Source of the DNA: Sphingobacterium sp.
Lineage (GTDB): Bacteria; Bacteroidota; Bacteroidia; Sphingobacteriales; Sphingobacteriaceae
Direction: 5' to 3'
Length of the DNA: 64,000 bases
Assembly (NCBI GenBank): GCA_031277685.1
Contig: JAITLV010000268.1
Location: 35,889-99,888, forward strand
The notes under the pieces are model-generated. The model was not told the origin of the DNA, ran no database searches, and was given only the letters and a program-made list of their open reading frames with translations. Positions 1-10,300 of this stretch are shown piece after piece. The translations under genes and the position numbers were made by a program. Position 1 is the first letter of the stretch. Every line of letters starts with the position of its first letter.

Positions 1-144
1 CAATGTTACCTTCTGTGCAAAGGTTGAAGCGCTAACCTGCATAAAAGTAACCAAGATAATTATGGTCGTCAATCGCATAATAAGCCATAGTTTACGGAAT
101 AGCAAATAAGCTATCTCCTTTTTTCTGATATAATTTTGATACAT
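1..144 (-). CDS. SusC/RagA-type TonB-dependent receptor, N-terminal part only
   Basis: Reading minus from an ATG at 142-144, 48 codons are open to the window edge. They encode a basic, aromatic start (MYQNYIRKK), then LWLIMRLTTIIILVTFMQ and the signal-peptide end VSASTFAQKVTL. This long n-region followed by 'QVSASTFAQKVTL' is typical of FecR-controlled SusC-family outer-membrane receptors, whose mature part begins with an STN domain. An internal ATG at 76-78 would also leave a good signal peptide. The gene follows the FecR and ECF sigma genes in the order sigma, anti-sigma, receptor, so it is probably their target, importing a glycan fragment or siderophore. The substrate cannot be told. The rest lies outside the window. 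Confidence 0.75.
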   Translation of the reverse strand, partial: MYQNYIRKKEIAYLLFRKLWLIMRLTTIIILVTFMQVSASTFAQKVTL

Positions 145-355
145 TTGCAAGGTTTGATTCGCAGTATATTCAAGTCGTCCAAAACAGAAATATACTGCAG
201 ATTGGATAGTTAAAAATTAATTGTCCCAAACAGCAACCGAGTCCTTTGGGATCTTGGTTGCTTTCTTATAGCACCCCCTGGTGACTACTCTTTTTGTATA
301 GTACTGTTCATCATGTTATTTTTTAGGTATTTATAATCAATTGTTTACTCAAAAA

Positions 356-1528
356 TCAGGGAAGAACATACAGCACTTTCCCCTCGATACGAAAATGGAC
401 TGCTCCCGTCTTTTCAAGCAGACTTAACACTTGTGTTACATCGTCGAAACGAGATATCCCACCACCGAACTTCTCCGTTGTTTTTTTACCCTGATAGATC
501 ACATCCACGTTATACCAGCGTTCAATTTTACGCATGACACTTTCAATATCATCACCATCAAACATAAATTCGTGATTGGTCCAGGCTATTATTGGAGCTG
601 TATCTACTTGCTGCAATTTTAGCATTCCGTTAGTGCTGAGGCTGGCCTGTTGTCCCGGAAGTAATTGTAGTTTTTGATCAAGGGAACTGACTTCAACACG
701 ACCTTCCAAAAGTGTAGTCCGCACGGCTGATTCGTCCGAATAGCTATTTACATTAAAATGAGTACCCAAGACTTCAATCTGTTGACCGACGGTCTGTACA
801 ATAAATGGATGTTGGGCATCCTTTGCTACTTCGAAATAAGCTTCTCCAGTCAATTCAACTGTTCTTTTTCCCTGGAGCGCAAAACGTGCAGGATATTTTA
901 GTGCAGATGCAGCATTGAGCCACACCTGTGTACCATCGGGTAGCTTAATCCGATAGGTCTCGCCCTTGGTTGTCGACAATATATGCTGGCCGGCATCCCC
1001 ACCAGCATTTTTTCCAACTTCGTAGATCAATTGTCCGTCGGTGCTTTTAGACACTTTGATTCCCATTTCATTCGCTATCTGTCCATCTAAGATTTCCTGT
1101 AGATGAATTTGCCTGCCATTAGCCAGGGTTAGGGTTGCAGACTGCCTTCCGGGTGAGATTGTCCCTTGTGTAGACTGTTGGGATAAAAAACTATCTGTAC
1201 CATAAAGGAGCCACCAGCCAATAAATATTATTCCAACAACAGAAGCTGCGACAGCAGTGATACGTTTCCAAGGCCATAATGGTTTTGTTTTAGGTTTATT
1301 TATCTGAATATGCAATTGCTCCCAGCTATTGTCCAATACTGCCAATAACTCAGGGTCCTCAAGCAAATACTGATCGATAGGATCATCCAAAGCTTCCTGT
1401 ATTAGTTCCTGCAGTAGTATCCGGTCTCTACCTGATTTTATATAAGACAAAAAAGCACGGGAATTTTCTTCATTGAGTTCCCCATGGATATACTGCCTCA
1501 AGGTATATTGAAGTACTTTCTTTTCCAC
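356..1528 (-). CDS. FecR-family anti-sigma factor
   Basis: Inner-membrane regulator that relays receptor occupancy to an ECF sigma factor. The 390-aa product has a cytoplasmic N-terminal part (about 1-90), one membrane segment (about 92-110, AVAASVVGIIFIGWWLLYG), a periplasmic FecR domain containing GETYRIKLPDGTQVWLNAAS and the GEAYFEVAKD block, and a C-terminal DUF4974 domain (EFMFDGDDIESVMRKIERWY) related to the STN fold. Length and layout are normal for Bacteroidota FecR proteins. It starts with GTG at 1528; no ATG is suitably placed. It lies about 100 bp after the ECF sigma gene and before a SusC-type receptor gene. Confidence 0.93.
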   Translation of the reverse strand: MEKKVLQYTLRQYIHGELNEENSRAFLSYIKSGRDRILLQELIQEALDDPIDQYLLEDPELLAVLDNSWEQLHIQINKPKTKPLWPWKRITAVAASVVGIIFIGWWLLYGTDSFLSQQSTQGTISPGRQSATLTLANGRQIHLQEILDGQIANEMGIKVSKSTDGQLIYEVGKNAGGDAGQHILSTTKGETYRIKLPDGTQVWLNAASALKYPARFALQGKRTVELTGEAYFEVAKDAQHPFIVQTVGQQIEVLGTHFNVNSYSDESAVRTTLLEGRVEVSSLDQKLQLLPGQQASLSTNGMLKLQQVDTAPIIAWTNHEFMFDGDDIESVMRKIERWYNVDVIYQGKKTTEKFGGGISRFDDVTQVLSLLEKTGAVHFRIEGKVLYVLP

Positions 1529-1632
1529 AATTGGTTATCTTCTTTTTAGCTAATACACTTCAAAAGCAATGATCATCTGCTCTCGAAGCAATTTTATTTT
1601 ATTTTTTTCAGCCAAGAAGAACACCATCTAGT

Positions 1633-2238
1633 TTAATGATGCTGGAGGAGTATAAAAGAAGCGATGAGCATGGTGGATTTATCTAAAATACCATGTCTTT
1701 CTTTGATATATTTTGTAGCTTTCACAATATGGTCGTTTATTGTGGATGTCGATATCCGCAACAAGGTGCTTACTTCAGCATAGCTTTTGCCTTCAATCTT
1801 ACAAAGTTTATAGATCAGTCTACGTTGTGGCGGAAGCTGTTCAATGGTTTGGGACAGCCATTGTTCATCCTGTTTTTCGTTTAATTGTTCCTCCACATGG
1901 GTATAGAGTTGTGTACCATGGAGGCTCAGGTAAGCTTGCACCTGCTTCTCGATATTACCTTTACGGATAAAATTATATACAGTGTGTTTGGCTATCTGAA
2001 ACAAATAAGATCGAAAAGATTGTTCAGGATCAACGAGCTCGCGCTTATCCCATACTTTTATAAAAACTTCCTGTAGAAGTTCTGCAGCATCCTGTTCGGA
2101 TTTAACCATTTTACGAATATTGAGATATATCCGACCGCTGTACAAGGTATAAATTTGACGAAAAGCAGTTTGACAGCCCGAATGTAGGGCTGAAAGAATT
2201 TCCTTCTCTTCAATATGATCATATCTTGGTTTATACAT
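1633..2238 (-). CDS. ECF-type RNA polymerase sigma factor (FecI-like)
   Basis: About 201 aa with sigma region 2 (EQDAAELLQEVFIKVWDKRE, then SFRSYLFQIAKHTVYNFIRK) and region 4 (LPPQRRLIYKLCKIEGKSYA through the helix-turn-helix STSTINDHIVKATKYIK). It should direct RNA polymerase to the promoter of the SusC-type receptor when released by the FecR protein encoded next to it. I chose the ATG at 2238 (MYKPRYDH); a GTG two codons upstream at 2244 is the alternative. The C-terminal tail is hydrophobic (TMLIASFILLQHH), which is common in this Bacteroidota sigma group. Confidence 0.93.
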   Translation of the reverse strand: MYKPRYDHIEEKEILSALHSGCQTAFRQIYTLYSGRIYLNIRKMVKSEQDAAELLQEVFIKVWDKRELVDPEQSFRSYLFQIAKHTVYNFIRKGNIEKQVQAYLSLHGTQLYTHVEEQLNEKQDEQWLSQTIEQLPPQRRLIYKLCKIEGKSYAEVSTLLRISTSTINDHIVKATKYIKERHGILDKSTMLIASFILLQHH

Positions 2239-2851
2239 TGTCACTCAGGTGAAAATATAAAAAATGGACAGCAAAATAGCTAGAACTATCCTTTTCGTTA
2301 AAAATAAAATGGTATAGCTTTATTGTATTTGGTTATCCCCTTCCCTTCCTTATTCTGCATGCGATAGACCATCATTAGAACTAATAATAGAATCTGCAGG
2401 TATTTCTAAAAAATCGTGCCCCGGCAAGAAGGCTCTAGCTGCATTATCGATACATCTATAAGATTGAATAAAACAAATATAAAAAACTAAAACGGTTTTG
2501 CTTATATCCACAGAAAATTTGATGTATAGTCTGCCTTTATTTAGGAAGAGAGGTATTAGTTTATTAACTAATAGGGACTTCATACGGACTTTATACGGAC
2601 CTCATTCGGACTTCATTCGGATGAACACGTATAAAACATGGTGTAAATACGGATAATATCAGAGTGAGATATGTATCAATTGATAGACGATCTTCAAACA
2701 GTTCTTTTGAAAAATAGAAAAAGCCCCCCAAGATTTAGCTTTTATTAGACCAATGATTTACGCTCGGTCAGTCGGAGAGCTAAGCTGGCTGAACAACCGA
2801 ATGACAAATTTTATTCTTAAATTAAGTGATCTTATTATAAACAAGCTTGAA
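2239..2851. other. Long intergenic region between ECF sigma and GNAT gene
   Basis: About 600 bp with no gene I can support. A 77-codon minus frame at 2350-2583 has no recognisable domain. The notable content is a four-unit 11-bp tandem repeat at 2581-2624 (listed separately), another ACGGAT at 2649-2654, and a weak AAAAGC/GCTTTT stem near 2720-2740. Confidence 0.5.
2581..2624. repeat. Four tandem 11-bp repeats with ACGGA/TCGGA core
   Basis: The units are CATACGGACTT (2581-2591), TATACGGACCT (2592-2602), CATTCGGACTT (2603-2613) and CATTCGGATGA (2614-2624). The period of 11 bp is one helical turn, so the cores lie on the same DNA face. That suggests protein-binding sites rather than random slippage, but this is inference. 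A further ACGGAT lies at 2649-2654. Confidence 0.7.
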
Positions 2852-3373
2852 ATGGAAATTACAATCCCAACGGAAAAACTCATACTAGGACCTGTCGAGT
2901 TGTCCGACCTACAAAATATGTACGAGATCAGAACTAATTCCCAAGTTGCTAAGTATATCAATAGAGATATCAATAAAAGCCTCGAAGACATCAGACAGTT
3001 TATAGAGACCGTCAGAAAAAATGATTTTTACTTCACTATTAAAACCAAAGAATGCAATAAATTTATAGGAACCATAACTTTATGGAATATTGACTGGAGC
3101 AAAAAATATGCAGAGATAGGTTACGAATTGCTGCCCCGATTTCAAGGTAAAGGCTTAATGAGCGAAGCAGTAAAGGGCATACTAGACTATGCATTTAATG
3201 AAGCAGGATTTCAACATATCGAAGCTTATACACATCATGAAAATATAGCTTCTAGAAAGCTGTTGGAGGGAATCGGTTTTAAATTGATCACTGATAAAGT
3301 TGACTCCGATAATTTAGATAATCTTATCTACGGAATAAATAATACAGCACATAAAACCACATCTGATCATTAG
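2852..3373 (+). CDS. GNAT-family N-acetyltransferase (RimJ/RimL type)
   Basis: Acetyl-CoA-dependent transferase of the RimJ/RimL-like group (acetyltransf_3), which acetylates protein N-termini or small amines. The substrate is unknown. From the chosen ATG (MEITIPTEKLILGPVELSD) the protein has 173 aa. The family N-terminal motif is 'TEKLILGPVELSDLQNMYEI'. The acetyl-CoA loop appears as GYELLPRFQGKGLMSEAV, and the C-terminal signature is NIASRKLLEGIGFKL. The frame is open back to an ATG at 2753, but those 33 extra residues do not look like the family, so the shorter start is preferred. The stop codon lies inside a perfect palindrome (3361-3385). No clear operon partner. Confidence 0.88.
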   Translation: MEITIPTEKLILGPVELSDLQNMYEIRTNSQVAKYINRDINKSLEDIRQFIETVRKNDFYFTIKTKECNKFIGTITLWNIDWSKKYAEIGYELLPRFQGKGLMSEAVKGILDYAFNEAGFQHIEAYTHHENIASRKLLEGIGFKLITDKVDSDNLDNLIYGINNTAHKTTSDH

Positions 3374-3385
3374 AAATGATCAGAT
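3361..3385 (+). terminator. Perfect 11-bp hairpin overlapping the GNAT stop codon
   Basis: ATCTGATCATT (3361-3371) pairs with AATGATCAGAT (3375-3385) around an AGA loop. The TAG stop at 3371-3373 sits at the loop. No T-run follows, so it may be an mRNA-stabilising or processing hairpin rather than an intrinsic terminator. Confidence 0.45.
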
Positions 3386-3427
3386 GGCAACTTCATAATT
3401 GAAACTAACACAATAACAAAACAACGT

Positions 3428-4189
3428 ATGAAATTTAGTTTTCTCATTATAACATTGCTAATTTATAGCTTTGGCTATGCACAGGATTCAGAAATGAATG
3501 CATCAAAAAAAGCTAGGATCAATCGTATTATTTCACTATTTAAGCAAAAGAAAATCGCTGATATTGCAACTATTATAAGCTACCCTCTGAAACGGGAAAA
3601 TCCCATTCCAGCTATTAAAAACGAAAACGAATTCAAACAACGGTTTCCTGAGGTCTTTGATCAGGGGCTCATTGACCTGATCGCACAGTCAAAAATTGAG
3701 CAATGGACAGAAGTTGGTTGGCGAGGAATCATGCTGAGTAATGGTATAATATGGATCGATAGCGATGAAGGGAAAATAACGGCCGTAAACTATCAGAGTG
3801 CCTTTGAAAAAAAATTAAAACAGACACTGATCCAGCAACAAAAAGAATACATACACAGTTCTTTAAAGCAATTTAAAAGTCCCGTGTATACGATAAAGAC
3901 TGAAAAATATTTAATCAGAATAGATGAGCTAGCTAACGAAAAATACCGATATGCTTCATGGAAGATTGGGGACAAGGAATACATGCGGCCTGATATCGTT
4001 CTGAATAATGGTAAACTGGACTTTGAAGGAAGCGGAGGAAATCATGTCATTACCTTTACAAACGGAATTTATACCTATAAAATATATCGGAATATCATTG
4101 CCGAAAAAAACACCGCTGATATCATCCTGATTGTTCGAAAAAATAACCAAAAAATTTTAATTCAGAACGGAACATTACAAGCAGACTAA
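3428..4189 (+). CDS. Secreted protein of unknown function
   Basis: 253 aa starting with a clear signal peptide (MKFSFLIITLLIYSFGYAQ, cleavage after about residue 19), so probably periplasmic or outer-membrane associated. I do not recognise a domain. The mature part contains ISLFKQKKIADIATIISYPL and GWRGIMLSNGIIWID, a pattern seen in DUF-type Bacteroidota proteins with an NTF2-like N-terminal half, followed by a beta-rich C-terminal half (VITFTNGIYTYKIYRNI). The gene lies 54 bp after the GNAT gene on the same strand and may be co-transcribed. A strong terminator hairpin lies about 210 bp beyond its stop. Confidence 0.8.
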   Translation: MKFSFLIITLLIYSFGYAQDSEMNASKKARINRIISLFKQKKIADIATIISYPLKRENPIPAIKNENEFKQRFPEVFDQGLIDLIAQSKIEQWTEVGWRGIMLSNGIIWIDSDEGKITAVNYQSAFEKKLKQTLIQQQKEYIHSSLKQFKSPVYTIKTEKYLIRIDELANEKYRYASWKIGDKEYMRPDIVLNNGKLDFEGSGGNHVITFTNGIYTYKIYRNIIAEKNTADIILIVRKNNQKILIQNGTLQAD

Positions 4190-4402
4190 AAGGTAATTTA
4201 CCAAAATATTTCTTTTATAAAACTTTTTTACACTAGCATTTGTTCTTATAATACAAAACGGATACAAACTACCTTTTACGATAAGGTAATAATATAAAAT
4301 TGGCGTAGTACAGTGACATTCCAATAAAAAGATTGGATAATGAAACAAAAAAGAGGAAACGATAGGAAACATAAAAATTACTGTGCAAATAAACGCTAAG
4401 AG

Positions 4403-4432
4403 AAAGGGCCTGATTTAACATCAGGCCCTTTT
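4403..4432. terminator. Bidirectional intrinsic terminator between convergent genes
   Basis: A 12-bp stem, AAAGGGCCTGAT (4403-4414) with ATCAGGCCCTTT (4420-4431), closes a TTAAC loop. It has T's on the plus side and A's before the stem. It lies between the plus gene ending at 4189 and the minus gene ending at 4603, so it can serve both. The rest of the 4190-4602 gap shows no gene. Confidence 0.75.
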
Positions 4433-4602
4433 GACATAAAAAACCACATCCTGCAATATGGCTATCTAGCATATATATTTAAATAGATACTGCTATCAGT
4501 GCCATTGTGAATGATGTTTTTATCTAGCATCTTTTATCGAATTAGGTTCAAGAACTCAAAAATTATTTTTAAGTTCCTGTTGTAAAGATGGTTGTCTAAC
4601 TA

Positions 4603-5010
4603 CTATTTCTTAAACTTGCTATTAAAGTAAGCATCAACGACATGCTGATCTTGTGGAAAATTAAAGACTTCTTTTATCTTATTATTTTCAATTTTCCAAA
4701 GCAGACAGGACATATTATTTAGACTCACACCATCTCCCTCATTACTCCAATTGCGGTGGCAATCAATGACATGATCATCGCTAACTCCCATGACAATCCC
4801 CTCAGCCTGAAAGTTGTATTCCCCTATTTTGGCCAAATAATCGACAATTCCCGCGACACCTACTTTCGTTCCGCTCAAAGGATGGTTGCCAGGGATATGC
4901 CATTTTACATCACTATGAAAAACGTCGCTAAGGTGTTCAACATTATTACTTGCATAAGCTTCAAAAAAACGATGTATCAATATTAAATTAGGGTGATTGC
5001 TATTATCCAT
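4603..5010 (-). CDS. SnoaL/NTF2-like protein
   Basis: 135 aa of the cystatin-like NTF2 superfamily fold used by ketosteroid isomerases and polyketide cyclases. The start LILIHRFFEAYASNNVEHLSDVFHSDVKWHIPG is the usual SnoaL opening. Further matches are GVAGIVDYLAKIGEY, HVIDCHRNWSNEGDG and KIKEVFNFPQDQHVVDAYF. No signal peptide, so cytoplasmic. Such proteins may be small-molecule enzymes or binding proteins; nothing nearby fixes the ligand. It is a single minus gene with its own promoter region and a hairpin terminator about 170 bp downstream. Confidence 0.85.
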   Translation of the reverse strand: MDNSNHPNLILIHRFFEAYASNNVEHLSDVFHSDVKWHIPGNHPLSGTKVGVAGIVDYLAKIGEYNFQAEGIVMGVSDDHVIDCHRNWSNEGDGVSLNNMSCLLWKIENNKIKEVFNFPQDQHVVDAYFNSKFKK

Positions 5011-5137
5011 AGTTCATTAATCTTTTATAAATTATTTATTGTGACCTTTCCCCACTTGTAAAAGGTATTTGATTAGTAAATTGATTCTAAAAGCAATTTA
5101 GGATTAAAATCATAAAAATTCAACCTTCATGGTATAC

Positions 5138-5226
5138 AAAAAAGCGACATCTTATGACGTAGTCTAAAATAAACATATTAATTCCCGGTCCATTAGAAAA
5201 CCGACTTGGCTGACCGCCAGTCATTT
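5138..5226. repeat. Degenerate copy of a terminator-linked intergenic element
   Basis: AAAAAAGCGACATC-TTAT-GACGTAGTCT is followed by AT-rich sequence and CTTGGCTGACCGCCAGT. The order and much of the sequence match 13652-13742, where the hairpin is perfect and the tail reads CTTGACTCACCACCAGT. Here the stem has lost pairs, so it looks decayed. It lies in the 378-bp gap 5011-5388, which otherwise holds only the ECF promoter. Confidence 0.5.
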
Positions 5227-5274
5227 CCGAAATACCTTAGGATGGCTAACAATTTTTTTATCTCCTTTTTTTTG

Positions 5275-5282
5275 TATGTTTG
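5275..5282 (+). promoter_or_regulatory. Candidate -7 element of the ECF/FecR/SusC locus
   Basis: TATGTTTG matches the Bacteroidota -7 consensus TAnnTTTG and lies 107 bp before the ECF sigma ATG, with a T-rich stretch just upstream. No -33 element is clear. Confidence 0.45.
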
Positions 5283-5388
5283 AAATATAACCATACGAAA
5301 GATATAACGATATCGTAACTTTCGTTTAATAAATAGGTAAACTTAAGACCCTTACTTTAGAATTTTAAAAATAGACCATTTTGCTACT

Positions 5389-5973
5389 ATGAAAATTGAA
5401 GACATCATATGGACTTCTGATGATTTTGATAGATTTCAGGCGGGTGACTGTGCTATTTTCAAAAAGGTCTATAATCATTATCAAGAGGCAATTTTAAGGA
5501 AAGTTCTCCGATTCTGCAATCAGTTTGAAGATGCCGAAGAGATCGTGCAGGAGACATTTATCCGATTGTACCAGCACCGTACTGCAATTGGTGAACCAGC
5601 GGCAATATTCCCTTTTCTTTTCACTGTATCCAAACGCCTTTCAGTCACCTTTTTTCGAAAACGGGTAGTAAAAGCGAAATATCTCGAAAGCCTTGGAAAG
5701 GATTGGACAGAAATATCTACCAGTTTTCAGGAACAAATGGAAAATCATGATATACAACAGCTTATCATGGATGTACTGGAAGAACTCCCCACGCAGCAAA
5801 AATTGATTTTCATCAAAAATAAAATTGAAAATCAATCCTATCAGGAAATTTCAGACCATTATGGTCTCAAAAGAAATACAGTGCGCAATCACATCGCTTT
5901 GGCCAGCAAATTTGTTCGTTTTAAGCTCCAGAAACTGCTATTTATATTTTTTTTAATAAAAATGTTATTTTGA
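5389..5973 (+). CDS. ECF-type RNA polymerase sigma factor
   Basis: 194 aa. Region 2 is visible as FEDAEEIVQETFIRLYQHRT followed by FPFLFTVSKRLSVTFFRKR. Region 4 is LPTQQKLIFIKNKIENQSYQ with the helix-turn-helix GLKRNTVRNHIALASKFVR. The tail is hydrophobic (LLFIFFLIKMLF). It is the first gene of a sigma, FecR, SusC, SusD series and should activate the receptor operon when FecR senses substrate loading. This is a second, separate ECF/FecR pair within 7 kb; it shares layout but not close sequence with the pair at 356-2238. Confidence 0.94.
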   Translation: MKIEDIIWTSDDFDRFQAGDCAIFKKVYNHYQEAILRKVLRFCNQFEDAEEIVQETFIRLYQHRTAIGEPAAIFPFLFTVSKRLSVTFFRKRVVKAKYLESLGKDWTEISTSFQEQMENHDIQQLIMDVLEELPTQQKLIFIKNKIENQSYQEISDHYGLKRNTVRNHIALASKFVRFKLQKLLFIFFLIKMLF

Positions 5974-6023
5974 TTGGTACTATATCTCCGATCGAGCGTG
6001 TATTGAATTAGAAGCGCTTAATT

Positions 6024-7226
6024 ATGGAAGATAAAGCTAAATTAAAACGGCTAATAGAACGGTTTAACCAAGGTCATTGCAGTAAAGAGGAATTGGAATT
6101 TCTCACTAAACTGTTAGACTCCCCTGCAGGCAAATCTGAACTGGACGCTTACTGGAATGAACCTGAAGATAGCGATCCCCATCTTTTAGCGCGCACATCA
6201 AAAAGTCGTTTTGATCAATTTATCAGGGATCAGGGCGATAAAAAAGAAGAAAAAGTACGTGTACTTTGGTCCGGGCCTGTTATTAGAACTGCAGCATCTA
6301 TCGTTGTTCTCATAGCCTTGGCTAGTTTATATTTTTTCATCGCACAGGACAAAAAATCTTCGAACAACAAAACAATAGCCTCAAAAACAATATCGACGCC
6401 AATTCAACCCGGTCAGGAAAAAGCTAAAATTTTCTTTGAAGATGGTCATACCATCGATCTTGAATCGCTTCAGGTTGGACAGATTGTCCATGTCGGAAAA
6501 ATTAGAATCATGAAAGGAAAAGACGGTGCTATATCCTATATCAATGCAAACGCAGCGAAAACTTCCGGCGATCCAATCTACAATAAAATCGTAACACCTC
6601 GGGCGGGAGAATATCACCTCATACTGCCTGATGGGACACAGGTCTGGTTAAATGCCATGACGACACTCAGATATCCCATATCTTTTGGTACGAAAGCAAG
6701 AACAGTAGAACTTGATGGCGAGGCCTACTTCAAAGTCAGTAAGCAACAGTTGGAAGGAAAACGAATTCCGTTCATTGTCCATACCGGTAATCAGCAGCTT
6801 GAGGTACTAGGGACTGAGTTTAATGTCAATAGCTATACAAAACGTATTCAAACCACGTTAGTCGAAGGTAGCATCAGCTTAAAGAGCAAAAAGAATAGCA
6901 AGGCTCCGTTATTGCTGAAACCAAATCAGATGGCGCAAATGAATGCCGAGGGTAGTACATTGGACATCAGCGAAGTTGATCCATTTTATATCATCGCCTG
7001 GAAGCAAGGACAATTTGCATTTGATAACACACCATTACATGAGGTCATGGAATCAATTGGAAGATGGTACAACGTAGATATTACCTATCAAACGGATCTG
7101 AACGGTATTCGTTTTTCAGGAACAGTCTCCCGATTTGAACGCTTGGATAAACTGCTGAAATTTCTGGAGCTTTCGGGTGATGTACATTTCAACGTTAAGG
7201 AAAGGAGGGTGATAGTGATGAAGTAG
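6024..7226 (+). CDS. FecR-family anti-sigma factor
   Basis: 400 aa. A cytoplasmic sigma-binding N-terminus (about 1-85) precedes one membrane segment (about 91-110, AASIVVLIALASLYFFIAQD). A periplasmic FecR domain (AGEYHLILPDGTQVWLNAMT; GEAYFKVSKQ; VLGTEFNVNSY) and a C-terminal DUF4974 domain (QFAFDNTPLHEVMESIGRWY) follow. It should hold the sigma factor encoded 50 bp upstream until the SusC receptor's STN domain signals. Length is normal for the family. Confidence 0.94.
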   Translation: MEDKAKLKRLIERFNQGHCSKEELEFLTKLLDSPAGKSELDAYWNEPEDSDPHLLARTSKSRFDQFIRDQGDKKEEKVRVLWSGPVIRTAASIVVLIALASLYFFIAQDKKSSNNKTIASKTISTPIQPGQEKAKIFFEDGHTIDLESLQVGQIVHVGKIRIMKGKDGAISYINANAAKTSGDPIYNKIVTPRAGEYHLILPDGTQVWLNAMTTLRYPISFGTKARTVELDGEAYFKVSKQQLEGKRIPFIVHTGNQQLEVLGTEFNVNSYTKRIQTTLVEGSISLKSKKNSKAPLLLKPNQMAQMNAEGSTLDISEVDPFYIIAWKQGQFAFDNTPLHEVMESIGRWYNVDITYQTDLNGIRFSGTVSRFERLDKLLKFLELSGDVHFNVKERRVIVMK

Positions 7227-7342
7227 TTTTATTCTCTATCGCTTTACATGAAATCAGGAGCGTTGGTCCCGCCCCTGATCCAATGTCTTGCGACAAACGA
7301 TTGCAGTTAAACCCATTGTAAAATTTAAACAACCGATTACAA

Positions 7343-10300
7343 ATGTATAAAAAATTTCGGCTCAATCCCCTATTTGATAAGGGATCTGCCTATGCTTTTA
7401 AATCAATTTCCATGAAATTGTCACTAGCCTTACCACTTTTATTTGTGGCTTCATTGCAAGCTAGGTCCAATTCGTTTGGACAGAGTATCACCTTAAACAG
7501 AAAGAATGTAAAAATTCAGGTGATACTAAAAGAGATCCAGAAACAGAGCGGCTATAGTATCCTCTATAATTCAGCGTTGATTCCCTCAAAAAAAATTGAT
7601 ATCCATATCGCCAACGAAAAAGTAGACTTAGCTCTTTACAAAATACTGGCTGATTTTAATATCGGTTTCAATGTGGTGGATAAAAATATCATTCTTGTTC
7701 CACTTAAATCCCAAACATCTACTATTTTCTCCCGTAATGAAGACATCCGACAGGAAAAACTGATATCCGGAACTATTGTTGATGATAAGAATTTGCCCCT
7801 CTCACGAGTATCAGTTACTGAAAAAGCTACCGGTCACCAAACGGTCTCAGATGAAAATGGATATTTTGAGATTAAAGTAAACAACAGCAAAGTAACCCTT
7901 CTATTTTCTGCTTTGGGATTTCAACGGAAAGAAGTGTATATAGATGGAGAAAAACCTATAAAAGTCCAGCTCATACCAGCATTAACTGCCATAGATGAAG
8001 TTGTGGTGGTTGGTTATGGCCAACAGAAAAAAGCGAATCTCACAGGTGCGGTAGATAAGATATCCTCTGATAGACTTGAACGATTTAAAGCGACCAATCT
8101 TGGGGAGTCTTTAGCGGGTCAAGTACCTAGTCTCAATATCAATTTCAGTGATGGGAAACCTGGCCGCGGTGCATCATTCAATATTAGAGGAACAACTTCC
8201 ATCAACGGTGGATCTCCATTGGTATTACTGGATGGGGTTCCCATTTCATCTTTCGAGCTCAATAACATTAGCCCACAAACCATAGATAATATTTCCTTTC
8301 TGAAAGACGCCTCTTCGGCGGCCATCTATGGTGCTCGAGCGGCCTATGGCGTCATCCTTGTGACCACAAAGGAAGGTAAGGAAGGTAAAACGGAAGTAAA
8401 TTACAACAATAACTTCAAGTGGGGGAAAGCCACCAAAATACCAAAAGTATATACGGGTACCGACTATCTCGAAATTCAGGAGAAAGAGTTCAACGGAAAT
8501 ATTGGGCAGACCTATTATACATCACCTCAAGTCCAGTATCCCTATGACGTGGCAAATGATCCTTCATTGCCAAAGTATGATCTGAAAACAATCGGTGGTA
8601 AAGCTACTTTATTGCTGGGCGGCCCTGTAATCAATTATTACGATGAGTGGTTTAAAGATTACAGCCCTAGTCAGAACCACAATCTCAGTGTTCGGGGCGG
8701 CGGCAACAAATTGAAATTTTACCTCTCCGGGGACTACAATAGACAAGAGGGAAGCTTAAAATTTAAGCCGGACCAGATCAATCGGTATAACCTACGGAAC
8801 AACAATACATTTGCGGTATCGGACAAAGTGAGCATTTTCACAAAATCTTCACTGACGATTCGAAACGATAATGTGCCGAACACTTACTTGTATGGTTTTA
8901 GTTCTAACCCTTGGCGCTTTATTGACAATACAAATCCACTGATGCCTGAAACAGTGATGGTGGATGGTAAGGCTGTACCTACTGATATTGGATTTTATCG
9001 GCAATTTATCGAAAAACAGTCAGACGACCGTCTGAATACCAAAAGTTTTCTGAATTCAATAGGCACTGATGCAAACCTCCTGAACGATGAATTAAAACTG
9101 CACGCGGACTTCTCTTATCTTTATTACCAATGGTACAGAAACAGATGGTGGGATAATACAGGTCCTTATTTATCTCATTCATTTAACAATAGAAATGTCG
9201 TTCTGGCTTCATATGCCGACGCCGGTCCACCAAAAGTCTATAAAAGTAATACACAGAGTGATCTCTATAATGTCAACGCTTATGCCAATTACCGGAAAGC
9301 ATTTGGGAAACATAAGATTGATCTTACTTCAGGTATGACTTTCGAATCATACCGTTATCACTATGAAACGGTTGAACATCAAAATCCAATTGTTGGTCTG
9401 GATGAACATGCGATCAACCTTGCAACAGGACTATTTCAGGGAAGTGATGATGACGACAAATATGCAAATAGAAGCTTTTTTCTACGGGCGAATTACAATT
9501 TTAATGAAAAATATCTCCTAGAGATCAACGGCATGCACAACACAACTTCTAAATTTAGAAAGGAAAACCGCGGTGCATTCTTTGGCTCAATATCCGGAGG
9601 CTGGCGTATTTCCGAAGAGGATTTCTTTGCGCCTCTGAAAAATACAATAAACAACCTGAAGTTGCGTGGGTCATTTGGTTCACTGGGCAACCAAAACATC
9701 GGCTCATTTGACTACCTCTCTATTATGAGCATGACGAGATCTCCCGATCTACTCGATGGTGAACAATATACCTATACATCAGTACCTGCGCCAAAGTCGG
9801 AGAATTTTACCTGGGAGACGAGTAAAAGTGTAGACGTAGGTTTAGATGCCAATTTCTTTAACAATAAGCTAGAGCTTGTTGCGGACTGGTATCAACGCAA
9901 TACCAATAATATGCTTGCCCCTTATCATTCGCTTCCATCGGTATTCGGAGCTACGGTCCCAAAAGAAAATATTGCTTCCCTACGCAATCGGGGCTGGGAA
10001 TTAAGTCTGGCCTGGAACGATAGAATCGGATCGGTAAATCCTTTCGAATATGGTATACGGTTTAACATCTCAGATTACAGGGCTTTTATCACAGACTATT
10101 ATAATCCGACAAATTACTTAGGAGACCTTTATATTGGCAAGGAAATGGGAGAAATATGGGGATTGAACACACTTGGATTCTTTCAGAGCGATGAGGAAGC
10201 AAAAAACTCGGCACTGTTAAAGACAAGCAGCTACAAACAATTTGCGTCCAAAGGAACCATCAAATTTGAAGACAGTAACCAAGATGGTGAAATCAGCAAA

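Noticed and set aside
2350..2583. 77-codon minus frame
   Set aside because: No recognisable domain or signal peptide, and it starts inside the tandem-repeat region; probably chance.
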